From a virus: a stretch of 23,100 nt of DNA. Location of the stretch: positions 1 to 23,100 of IMG/VR virus record IMGVR_UViG_3300027971_001801. One strand, written 5' to 3'. Position 1 is the first letter of the stretch; each line of letters starts with the position of its first letter. The notes below the pieces were generated by a model that worked only from the letters and a program-made list of their open reading frames with translations, did not search any database and was not told the DNA's origin. The translations under genes and the position numbers were made by a program. Shown here piece after piece: positions 7,135-14,031 of this stretch.

Positions 7135-7570
7135 GTTCAGGCTCCAATGGCGTATTTATGGCTGTGAACCAAATGTTCTGATTGGTGCCTTGAGCATGCA
7201 GTGTGGCAGTGATCGCTTCAGATTCATCCAGTCCTGTGACCATGGGTACACCTTCACAATCACCAACAAGTCCATCTAAATCATCACTGCCAAAGTTGCT
7301 GCCAAGCACACCTTCAGATTCAACATCAAATTCAAAATGCCAGCCATCAAGATGTTTTGTAGGTGGCACAACATTCATAGGTTGTGTTCTCAGGCTCATT
7401 ATTTGTAGTAAACTTTCCCAGTTACGTTGTTGATTACGGCTGCGGTTCCATTGTTCAGCGGTATCGATCACCAGTCCTGTCTTTGTGGTAAATGGTAACT
7501 GTTGAGGGCGAAGATGTCCTGTGACACCAGTAAAGGTACAATCAAAAAGGGTGCGGCACAAGACTTTCAT
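7127..7570 (-). CDS. Conserved phage hypothetical protein
   Basis: A 147-residue soluble, acidic protein of unknown function, beginning MKVLCRTLFDC and containing a WNRSRNQQRNWE segment near residue 42, a feature I recall in hypothetical proteins of uncultured T4-like phages. Three starts are possible: TTG 7591, ATG 7579 and ATG 7570. I chose 7570 because the family-like sequence begins there and the upstream bases run into the terminator of the preceding unit. It leads the five-gene block that ends at 5122, and its 3' end overlaps the coiled-coil membrane protein by eight bases. Confidence 0.7.
   Translation of the reverse strand: MKVLCRTLFDCTFTGVTGHLRPQQLPFTTKTGLVIDTAEQWNRSRNQQRNWESLLQIMSLRTQPMNVVPPTKHLDGWHFEFDVESEGVLGSNFGSDDLDGLVGDCEGVPMVTGLDESEAITATLHAQGTNQNIWFTAINTPLEPEHG
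7153..7160 (-). promoter_or_regulatory. Candidate T4-type late promoter, internal
   Basis: The minus strand reads CATAAATA, matching the NATAAATA late core, followed by CG exactly as at 17554-17545. It lies within the last codons of the upstream gene and would start a transcript about a dozen bases before the ATG of the coiled-coil membrane protein at 7134. Being inside coding sequence weakens the case; the shared ten-base context with the second site strengthens it. Confidence 0.45.
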
Positions 7571-7588
7571 TATGTGCATATTTAACGC

Positions 7589-7623
7589 CAAAAAGAAACC
7601 CTGGATTTTTTACGTCCAGGGTT
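7589..7623 (-). terminator. Intrinsic (rho-independent) terminator
   Basis: On the minus strand AACCCTGGA (7623-7615) pairs perfectly with TCCAGGGTT (7605-7597) around a nine-base loop and is followed by a T-rich tail (TTTCTTTTT). It begins 19 bases after the stop of the gene at 7642-8070 and ends that single-gene unit. It is the clearest terminator in the window. Confidence 0.9.
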
Positions 7624-7641
7624 GCATTGGAACTAAACTGA

Positions 7642-8070
7642 TTACAGATTAGTGAATGTTGCACTAGCAGCAACGTTGCCAGTTGGAATACCAATGTTCA
7701 AACCGCCTGTGGCGTTGGCTGTTTGAGCAGCAGCAACCAACTGAGCAGTTGTGTAGCCACCAGCTGGATAGATAGCCAAGTTGATAGTACCGGCTGTAGC
7801 GCCTGCTTGATAAAAAGCAACTGTACCGCCAGGAACTGTCAAACCAGCACCTGATTGAACTGCTTGCAACACGTTGTTCAAATAACCGTTGACATTACCA
7901 GCATTGGTAAGTGCAGCGTTTGCTGTCAATGTGAAGAATTGCAGTTGTGGGCCAGACAACATCACTGGGCCTTGGGCCGCAACGTTGGCTGTTCCAGAGA
8001 TTGAACCGTTAGCTACGTCCAGTGCAAATACTGGTTGTGTGGTTCCATTTGTTTTTGTAAATCCTGCCAT
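7642..8070 (-). CDS. Probable abundant virion protein (late, monocistronic)
   Basis: A 142-residue protein with very high Ala, Gly, Thr, Asn and Val content, few charged residues and no cysteine, the composition of a beta-rich capsid-decorating or tail protein. No domain is recognised. Its expression signals are the strongest in the window: an exact T4-type late promoter TATAAATA 43 bases upstream, a stem-loop at the predicted 5' end, the ribosome binding site AAAGGAA six bases before the ATG, and its own terminator. That arrangement suggests a highly expressed structural protein made late in infection; the exact virion position is unknown. Confidence 0.75.
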   Translation of the reverse strand: MAGFTKTNGTTQPVFALDVANGSISGTANVAAQGPVMLSGPQLQFFTLTANAALTNAGNVNGYLNNVLQAVQSGAGLTVPGGTVAFYQAGATAGTINLAIYPAGGYTTAQLVAAAQTANATGGLNIGIPTGNVAASATFTNL

Positions 8071-8093
8071 GATAATTTCCTTTAAAGTTAAAT

Positions 8094-8107
8094 GGTCTCT
8101 ATGGACC
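8094..8107 (-). promoter_or_regulatory. 5' mRNA stem-loop
   Basis: The minus strand reads GGTC-CATAGA-GACC, a four-base-pair stem with a six-base loop. It falls exactly at the predicted 5' end of the transcript from the TATAAATA promoter (start expected near 8108). Terminal stem-loops like this can protect phage mRNAs from 5'-end-dependent decay; that role is inferred, and the stem is short. Confidence 0.35.
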
Positions 8108-8113
8108 TGCTTT

Positions 8114-8121
8114 TATTTATA
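8114..8121 (-). promoter_or_regulatory. T4-type late promoter TATAAATA
   Basis: An exact match to the T4 late promoter core TATAAATA on the minus strand, in the gap between the 667-residue fusion gene and the virion gene it should drive. In T4 such sites are read by RNA polymerase with gp55, gp33 and the sliding clamp. The genes for those factors are not in this window. Confidence 0.8.
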
Positions 8122-8134
8122 CCTTTGGTAAAAA

Positions 8135-10138
8135 TTACCCCGGTTGTGGATTGTTTCTGGCCTTGTTTCGGGCCGAAAAGTCAAATCTATTTACCGCTTT
8201 GCCGTAGCCTGCAGGGGTAGCAAACACCCAACCTTCGTTGCCAGGCACCTGTTGGTCCAACTTGCCCAGCAGGTCCAACTTGAGATCGTGCAACAGTTCA
8301 AACAACACAAAGGCCGCTTGAAGCGCACCTCTGTTGGAAGTGGGGCTGTCAAGATACTGTTGTATATTGCTGTATTTTTGCGCAGTCTGTGTGCTCTGTA
8401 GCCATGCTTCGAATCCTGGAACCAGGTCGCTAAAATTGCCAGTGTAGGCCTGATCGTTTGGATCAACACGTCGATTGATGTAATCCACTGCCAGTTTGGC
8501 AAAGTCAGTTATTTTCATTGCACGTAGTTCAGCAGGGTTAAACAACACATTGATTGCAGGACCTGCTGCTTTTAATTCTTTTTTGATCATAGCAACATAA
8601 GGATTTTCTGGTGCCACGGGCTTGGCATAAATAGGCAGAATTAAAAACAGTCCAGGCACCTCGTTGAATTTCACACCTTTCAGCGGTTGTTTTTCTGCAC
8701 CAACATCTTCGTACATGGTGTGTACTGCTACACCAACTTCGCTGTTGAGGATTGACTGCCCTAGTGTGCTTTTTACAGGAATCCTGTAGGCCACAGTGTT
8801 GGGCTTGAATACTAGCAGTCCAGCAGATTGATAAACAACCCCAGACACAATCTCTTGTTCTGTTGGTGGCAAAGGTTCATTGGTCTTGCCCCAGTACATC
8901 AAGTCGCCTTTGACATAGCCTCTGAAATTTTTAGGAGTGGCCGCCTCCAACAGCGGCCAAACTGTTTGATAGGTAGGCAACAATGTGTCCACACGGTTGG
9001 CTAGATTGCCTTTGGCAGCAGCATTGGCATCACGCTGTGAGAGATTGTTGGCAATGGCTCTGGTGCTGGTAAACAAACCATCATACCCCACTGCTCCAAA
9101 TCCCGAGTCATCTGTCAACACAAACTCGCCAGTTTCAGGCTTGCGGCCAAATACCACAGCAGGCTTGCCGTCCCATTTTACACTTGCTGTTTTTGAATCT
9201 TTCTGAAAGGCAGCCACAATGGCCAGGGCTTTGTTTACACCTGCTGTGCCTTCTCTAAACACATAATCTTCCAAGTGTTCAATGCCCTTGGCTCTGCCAC
9301 CCACACCCACTGCGGCTGCTTCGTAAATGGTGTAAGGGTTGGCGCTCTCACGTTCTACCAAAGGTTGCATGCCTTGATTCACAATTCTATCACGCAGTCG
9401 TGCTAGGAAATAAGTGTCAGTATCTTCTGTCACAGCGTCAGGTTGCGGCAGGCCTTCTTTGGTCAAATATTCACGGAAGTCTTTGATTTTGACTTCCCGA
9501 TCTTTGTCTCGGGCCAAGGCAGCAAATATGGTTTCCACTGTGCTGAGATTGTCTCTTGTGGCTTTGGGTCCAAGAATCATTCGTGCAGCCTCGTCAGGAT
9601 CCATGGTGATCAATTGCTTGTTAGCTCTGCTGATCACACCATTGCTGCCCAAAGTAAGTCCGTAGTGCTTGGCCAGACTGCTCATCAACACAGCACGGTT
9701 CATGCCTTTGTATGCTGATCCTGCACCTTGGTTGTAATAGAATGTACCCCAGTCCAGATTGGGAAAGAACATGAAGTCTGTTTGCACATAGCCCAGTTCA
9801 GGACGTCCTTGTATGGGTGTGCGCAGGTGTACTTCGCCGCCCTTTTTGATCCATTCAGCAGGCGGCAGTTTGTGTCCTACAATCCATTGTGTTAGGTTGG
9901 CAGCCAATTGGTCTTTTGATATTTGATTGGCATCCACAGCAAGATCCATGTCTCCTGATGTGGGGGCCTTGCCTGTTGATCCCAACCAGTGTTCACGTGG
10001 AAACTCTATGCCTGTGAGTTGTTCGAGCCAGGCTACAGTGGCAGGAACATCGCTTTGATTGATGCGACCAGTGAGTGGCTTGCCTTCTGCATCCTTGAAC
10101 ACATTGCCGCCTTCTAGTAGTGTGCGTAGGGTTTTCAT
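8135..10138 (-). CDS. Nucleotidyltransferase + DUF6267/ligase-like fusion
   Basis: A 667-residue protein with two recognisable parts. Residues 45-125 have the Pol-beta nucleotidyltransferase pattern: Gly53-Ser54, then SGDMDLAVD with Asp63 and Asp65, and a third carboxylate Asp121 in VQTDFMFF. From about residue 285 (HLEDYVFREG) the sequence looks like the DUF6267 family of T4-like marine phages, with KWDGKPAVVFG at 321-331, an exact KxDG like motif I of ATP-dependent nucleic acid ligases, then KGDLMYW (410-416) and LVFKPNTVAYRIP (442-454) in places where ligase motifs III and V could fall. The roughly 200 C-terminal residues are helical and unassigned. Nucleotide transfer to RNA, DNA or protein is plausible; the substrate is unknown. 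Its ATG is coupled to the upstream stop (ATGA at 10138-10135). Confidence 0.75.
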   Translation of the reverse strand: MKTLRTLLEGGNVFKDAEGKPLTGRINQSDVPATVAWLEQLTGIEFPREHWLGSTGKAPTSGDMDLAVDANQISKDQLAANLTQWIVGHKLPPAEWIKKGGEVHLRTPIQGRPELGYVQTDFMFFPNLDWGTFYYNQGAGSAYKGMNRAVLMSSLAKHYGLTLGSNGVISRANKQLITMDPDEAARMILGPKATRDNLSTVETIFAALARDKDREVKIKDFREYLTKEGLPQPDAVTEDTDTYFLARLRDRIVNQGMQPLVERESANPYTIYEAAAVGVGGRAKGIEHLEDYVFREGTAGVNKALAIVAAFQKDSKTASVKWDGKPAVVFGRKPETGEFVLTDDSGFGAVGYDGLFTSTRAIANNLSQRDANAAAKGNLANRVDTLLPTYQTVWPLLEAATPKNFRGYVKGDLMYWGKTNEPLPPTEQEIVSGVVYQSAGLLVFKPNTVAYRIPVKSTLGQSILNSEVGVAVHTMYEDVGAEKQPLKGVKFNEVPGLFLILPIYAKPVAPENPYVAMIKKELKAAGPAINVLFNPAELRAMKITDFAKLAVDYINRRVDPNDQAYTGNFSDLVPGFEAWLQSTQTAQKYSNIQQYLDSPTSNRGALQAAFVLFELLHDLKLDLLGKLDQQVPGNEGWVFATPAGYGKAVNRFDFSARNKARNNPQPG

Positions 10139-10998
10139 GGATTGGCCTTTTGTATTTCAGATTTGATAATTTTTATCAATTCGGCTTGCACAGCATCTGC
10201 AGGTGACAATAACATGTTGTCCAACGCAACGTCCCCTCTGCGATCTATACTGACCACTGGAGCGGCAGCAGTGGGCGAACCTTGTATTTTCCTAATCAAC
10301 TGAGCTATAATTGTTTGTTGTGGTGAGGTATTCAACGTGGTTCTGCCAATCTTTACACTGCCTGTGGTGCCCGGCCCTATCACAATAGGTGGCATCACTT
10401 GCATTTGCTGTCTTTGTGAATTGGCCGCAGGATTGAATTGCATCAGGGATCTCATATCGTATGTTGCTTTGGAAAGATCTTTCCATTGCTGAAATTGACC
10501 CTCTGGTGTGGTCGGAGGACTGTAATAATTGAGTATGCCTCTAACAGCAGAATTTAATTTGGTCAACAAAGTATTGGCTTCTGATCTAGATTTTTTATCT
10601 ACCATTTCGGGAAAATCATTTAGATTGTCGCCTAGCTTGCCTTCAAGAAAATATTGAAAAACTCTGGCCATAAAACTGTTTGATATTGCTCGTCTGGTAG
10701 CCGGGGGCAATGCACCGGGGGCGTTCACACCAGCAGATTTCATGGCATTTGACAGTGTTTGATTCCAGTTGGCCATTTCGTTTGCAGCCATTTGATCGAT
10801 CAAGGGATCGGCTGCGGCCGCGGCCTTGGCTCGCATGTCGCCGTAAGCACTGCCACCGGCTGAATCATTTGGCATGCTTAGTCCGGCCTGCTGTGCATTG
10901 TAATCGGCTAATTTATCTCCCAAAGCACCAATTGCGGCCTTGGAAAACCAGCCGGCTTCTTGTATGGGTTTTTTGGCAGTGATTTCAAAGATCTGCAT
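10135..10998 (-). CDS. Conserved phage hypothetical protein, possibly virion-associated
   Basis: A 287-residue protein starting MQIFEITAKKPIQEAG. It has an Ala/Gly-rich N-terminal third (SKAAIGALGDKLADYNAQQ, then AKAAAAADPLIDQMAANEM), a helical middle and a short basic C-terminus. No enzyme motif is seen. The frame extends to an ATG at 11052, but I start it at 10998 because AGGAG lies seven bases before that ATG. This gives a 14-base overlap with the upstream gene instead of 68. It ends in an ATGA junction with the nucleotidyltransferase/ligase-like gene, so the two are probably co-expressed. Confidence 0.75.
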   Translation of the reverse strand: MQIFEITAKKPIQEAGWFSKAAIGALGDKLADYNAQQAGLSMPNDSAGGSAYGDMRAKAAAAADPLIDQMAANEMANWNQTLSNAMKSAGVNAPGALPPATRRAISNSFMARVFQYFLEGKLGDNLNDFPEMVDKKSRSEANTLLTKLNSAVRGILNYYSPPTTPEGQFQQWKDLSKATYDMRSLMQFNPAANSQRQQMQVMPPIVIGPGTTGSVKIGRTTLNTSPQQTIIAQLIRKIQGSPTAAAPVVSIDRRGDVALDNMLLSPADAVQAELIKIIKSEIQKANP

Positions 10999-11272
10999 TG
11001 GTTCTCCTGACGGACCGTGAGAATTTGCTGGTGTCTCTTTGACGTATCGCATTCAGCAGTTTGCGCTGAAGATTCTCTGCTTGATCTGGCGAGAATTCAG
11101 CGTCAATTTGTTCCAGCAAACGAATGGCTGTTTCAATTAGGTTGCTGGCGCGAGTTTCAATGATGGCTCTGCGATCACGTTCTATGTACAAACTGTCCAG
11201 TTCTTCTAATATGCTTCTAGTTTTCTTTTGCATTTGCTCAAGGGCCTTTGGATTATTTAGTGGAATTGCCAT
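10985..11272 (-). CDS. Small helical phage hypothetical protein
   Basis: A 95-residue, highly charged, nearly all-helical protein (long Glu/Arg/Leu/Ile runs such as KALEQMQKKTRSILEELDSL), probably a coiled coil. It has no cysteine, membrane segment or known motif. It is the first gene of a three-gene minus-strand unit (11272-8135) and is divergent from the repeat fibre gene across a 30-base gap. No good ribosome binding site is visible before its ATG, and I cannot point to a promoter for it. Confidence 0.7.
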   Translation of the reverse strand: MAIPLNNPKALEQMQKKTRSILEELDSLYIERDRRAIIETRASNLIETAIRLLEQIDAEFSPDQAENLQRKLLNAIRQRDTSKFSRSVRRTNADL

Positions 11273-11275
11273 TGC

Positions 11276-11283
11276 AATAAATA
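11276..11283 (+). promoter_or_regulatory. Candidate late promoter AATAAATA
   Basis: AATAAATA on the plus strand matches the NATAAATA late core of T4-like marine phages. It ends 19 bases before the ATG of the fibre gene at 11303, and AAGGAA (11292-11297) provides a ribosome binding site. It lies in the 30-base gap between divergent genes and overlaps the upstream edge of the minus-strand gene at 11272. Confidence 0.55.
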
Positions 11284-11302
11284 TCTAATACAAGGAACCA
11301 GT

Positions 11303-12976
11303 ATGACTAGTCAGATCAATCCCAACGATATAAACGGTGATTACCCCGTGGCAGGTGTCAGTAATAACACGCAGGGCATGCGTGACAATTTTACTAACAT
11401 CAAGACAAATTTTCAATATGCAGAGGACGAAATAAATGATCTGCAGTCAAAAAGTGTGTTCAAAGCAGCCTTAACTGGCACAACTTTGGACAACAACATG
11501 GCCAACAATGTGATCTACAATGCACAGGTGCGTGGCATGTCTGGCACAGTAGTTACCATTGCAGCCACGTCGGGCACTGTGAACTTAGACTGCAATGCTG
11601 GTCCTTATCAGACTATTTCAATAACTGGCAATATTACTTTGGCATTTAGCACTGCGACTTGGCCAACTTCGGGCACGTTTGGCATGATACGATTACGAGT
11701 CACAGTGGATGCGGCTGGACGCACCATGACTCTTCCTGTCAGTGTATCTCAGGGCACAAATACCATACAAGGACTTGTATCCAGTGTGTTGACCTTTGCC
11801 ACTGCTGGCACATTTGAATTTGGTTTTAGTACCATTGATGCTGGTACCACAATCGTCATGTATGATTTTACAAGACCTTTGGATTACTACACTGACACAG
11901 TGACTATTGCAAATACTGCTGTCAGTACCAATGCAGGCACGGGTGCGCTGATTGTGGCAGGTGGTGTGGGAATTTCTGGAAGTCTTTATGTAACCGGTGA
12001 TATTGTGGGCAACATTGTGGTCGCTGGTTCTACATTCACAGGCAACGTTACTGCTGGTAATTTGCTCACTGGCGGGCTGGTTAGTGCCACAGGCAACGTC
12101 ACAGGTGGTAATATACGCACCGCAGGATTACTATCTGCAACTGGTAATATCACCGGCGGCAACTTGCTTTCTACCACACTAAGTTTAAGTGGCAACGTAC
12201 TCAGTGCTATCAATACCACAGCCAATATCACAACCACAGCCAATGTTTCTGTAGGCAACGTACTAATCGGCGGCATTACTACCAGTACAGGCAATATTGC
12301 TGGTGGCAATTTGCGCACTACCGGGCAGGTGTCAGCAACTGGTAACGTCATTGGGGGCAACATTACCACTGCGGGATTGATTACTGCCACCGGCAATATC
12401 ACTGGTGGTAATTTATTAGCCGCGGCCAATGTTATTGTTACAGGCAACGTTACTTCTGGAAATATAATTATCTCTAGTGCCAGTACAGCCGCTACTTACA
12501 GTGCTACAGGCAACGTCACAGGTGGCAATGTCAACTCTGGTGCTCAAATAGTGGCCACCGGCAATATCACTGGTGGTAATATACTCACCGCTGGTCTTGT
12601 CAGTGTTACCGGTAATATCACCGGCGGCAACGTGCTAGGTGGTGCCAATGTCAATGCTGCGCTGTTTACAGGGACTACTATATCAGTTGCTGCCAATATC
12701 ACAGGTGGCAACGTGTTGAGCAGTGCTGTGATATCTGCTGTGGGCAATGCTAGAATATTGTCTGGTACTGCTGTTCCTGCAGGCGGCACCGCCGGTGCTG
12801 GTTATAAAATGTCCAGTGTTACCAACTTTGGCATATTCTTTGGGTCCGGCGCCCCCACATTGAGTGCTGCCAAAGGGTCTTTGTACATGCGCACAGACGG
12901 CAGTGCTACCAGTGATCGAATGTATGTCAACACCGACGGAGCCACTGCCTGGACTCCTGTAATTACAGCTTCTTAA
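11303..12976 (+). CDS. Repeat-containing tail fibre protein
   Basis: A 557-residue late virion protein. Residues 1-45 (MTSQINPNDINGDYPVAG start, then MRDNFTNIKTNF) look like a conserved base found on marine phage fibres. Residues 50-230 form a beta-rich domain. Residues about 240-485 hold roughly thirteen copies of a 17-residue unit with core TGN(V/I)TGGN, as expected of a trimeric beta-solenoid shaft. The last 60 residues (GSLYMRTDG, RMYVNTDGATAW) are a tip domain common to many phage fibres and likely involved in trimer formation or host contact. It is one of two plus-strand genes and its stop overlaps the stop of the convergent gene (12973-12976), so no terminator separates them. Confidence 0.85.
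   Translation: MTSQINPNDINGDYPVAGVSNNTQGMRDNFTNIKTNFQYAEDEINDLQSKSVFKAALTGTTLDNNMANNVIYNAQVRGMSGTVVTIAATSGTVNLDCNAGPYQTISITGNITLAFSTATWPTSGTFGMIRLRVTVDAAGRTMTLPVSVSQGTNTIQGLVSSVLTFATAGTFEFGFSTIDAGTTIVMYDFTRPLDYYTDTVTIANTAVSTNAGTGALIVAGGVGISGSLYVTGDIVGNIVVAGSTFTGNVTAGNLLTGGLVSATGNVTGGNIRTAGLLSATGNITGGNLLSTTLSLSGNVLSAINTTANITTTANVSVGNVLIGGITTSTGNIAGGNLRTTGQVSATGNVIGGNITTAGLITATGNITGGNLLAAANVIVTGNVTSGNIIISSASTAATYSATGNVTGGNVNSGAQIVATGNITGGNILTAGLVSVTGNITGGNVLGGANVNAALFTGTTISVAANITGGNVLSSAVISAVGNARILSGTAVPAGGTAGAGYKMSSVTNFGIFFGSGAPTLSAAKGSLYMRTDGSATSDRMYVNTDGATAWTPVITAS
12032..12755 (+). repeat. Tandem coding repeats, 51-base period
   Basis: About thirteen tandem copies of a roughly 51-base unit encode the (S/T)ATGN(V/I)TGGNxxTAGL(L/V/I) repeats of the fibre. 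Copies agree better in protein than in DNA: the same GN(V/I)TGG core is written with different codons (for example GGCAACGTCACAGG and GGTAATATCACCGG). Some units are stretched to about 22-28 residues or degenerate, especially near 12180-12290 and 12440-12500. Confidence 0.85.
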
Positions 12977-14031
12977 TCCGTGTAATCATAAAGACGCATG
13001 CTTTTGCCAATTTGTACTTTTTGTACAAATTCAAAGTATGGCTTTATGATTGATTTCAACGGATCAGGCCACGAATCTACAACTTTGTACACATGATCAA
13101 TCAACACATGATTGTACAACAAATCTCGATTTTTTAGCAATCGATCTAAATGGGTTTGTCTTAACTGTTTGGCCAATGCCAAATCTGTCAGAATGTGCAT
13201 GTTATTTTTAAATGCATAAAAGCAACGGTCAGGCAAGGTTGGTAAAAACTGATAACTGTGATCTATTATGTCATCAAATGTGTCTAAGCCAACTTGTTTG
13301 AGATAATCAGCATTGCCATATCCCCCGACAAAAATAGGAAAGGTCAATCCCATAATTGCAAACACAGTCTTTTCAGTGAAGATAGATGCTATTTGGTCTC
13401 CGTGAGGCTCGCTGATCAAAGAAACTGCACTTTGATTAAATAACCTTTCGAGATTACCTGTCCATGCATTAACAATGCAAGGAATTCCATTTGGATTGTA
13501 ATTTTTATTGTGTCTAGTATCCAAGGTTATGGGTTTCAGTATTTTGTGACGGAACTCTTTTAACAATTCAGTATCATGTACGTTCGGCAATTGGTCAAGT
13601 AAAGGTCGAATATTACACAATTTTTTATCAGCGTTCAACACATAATCAAAACAATCAAATTTAAAATACTCCACTAATTTGATCAGTGTGTACTTGTTTA
13701 CATTTAAATTTTCATTGACAAAGAAATTAAAACAAAATTTTGTATCCGGTGTCCTCAGCAGGGTTGATTGATTGAGTTTTTCAAATTTTTCAAATGAAAA
13801 TGCTAGACCTCGCAAAGGCACAGAATAAATTTTTAATTCATCTATTTTTATGTCTCCGGCTTGATCCATTACAATATATGCAGGCTGTCCATATTTTTCT
13901 AACCAATTATGCAATACTTTTGGTTCAACCATGCCCGGAACAACAAATACATCGTCGGGCAAAAACTTGTCAATGTGTTCCAGTTTAGTGGTGTTTGTAT
14001 TGACTCTCCAGGTCGAAACAATCCTGGTCAT
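12973..14031 (-). CDS. Possible glycosyltransferase-like protein
   Basis: A 352-residue protein, AT-rich compared with its neighbours (many Phe, Asn, Lys and Leu). The clearest feature is a C-terminal stretch near residues 205-250: SLISEPHG, then FTEKTVFAIMGLTFPIFVGGYG and a DTFDDIIDHSY segment. I associate this layout with GT-B-type sugar transferases of the fucosyltransferase or capsule type seen in phages and bacterial surface loci, where the (V/F)TEK region binds the sugar nucleotide. I cannot confirm the fold by eye, so sugar modification of a virion or host surface is only a hypothesis. Its ATG shares bases with the helicase stop (ATGA at 14031-14028). It converges with the fibre gene, and the two stops overlap. 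Confidence 0.55.
   Translation of the reverse strand: MTRIVSTWRVNTNTTKLEHIDKFLPDDVFVVPGMVEPKVLHNWLEKYGQPAYIVMDQAGDIKIDELKIYSVPLRGLAFSFEKFEKLNQSTLLRTPDTKFCFNFFVNENLNVNKYTLIKLVEYFKFDCFDYVLNADKKLCNIRPLLDQLPNVHDTELLKEFRHKILKPITLDTRHNKNYNPNGIPCIVNAWTGNLERLFNQSAVSLISEPHGDQIASIFTEKTVFAIMGLTFPIFVGGYGNADYLKQVGLDTFDDIIDHSYQFLPTLPDRCFYAFKNNMHILTDLALAKQLRQTHLDRLLKNRDLLYNHVLIDHVYKVVDSWPDPLKSIIKPYFEFVQKVQIGKSMRLYDYTD

Noticed and set aside
8127-8139. GGTAA-TTT-TTACC hairpin after the 667-residue gene as a terminator
   Set aside because: Only five base pairs, overlaps the stop codon and is followed by AAAGG rather than a T-rich tail.
11986-12447. Minus-strand open frame of 153 codons rich in Pro, Leu and Val
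   Set aside because: It is the reverse complement of the fibre repeats; its apparent repeat pattern is inherited from the real plus-strand gene, and it has no start signals.
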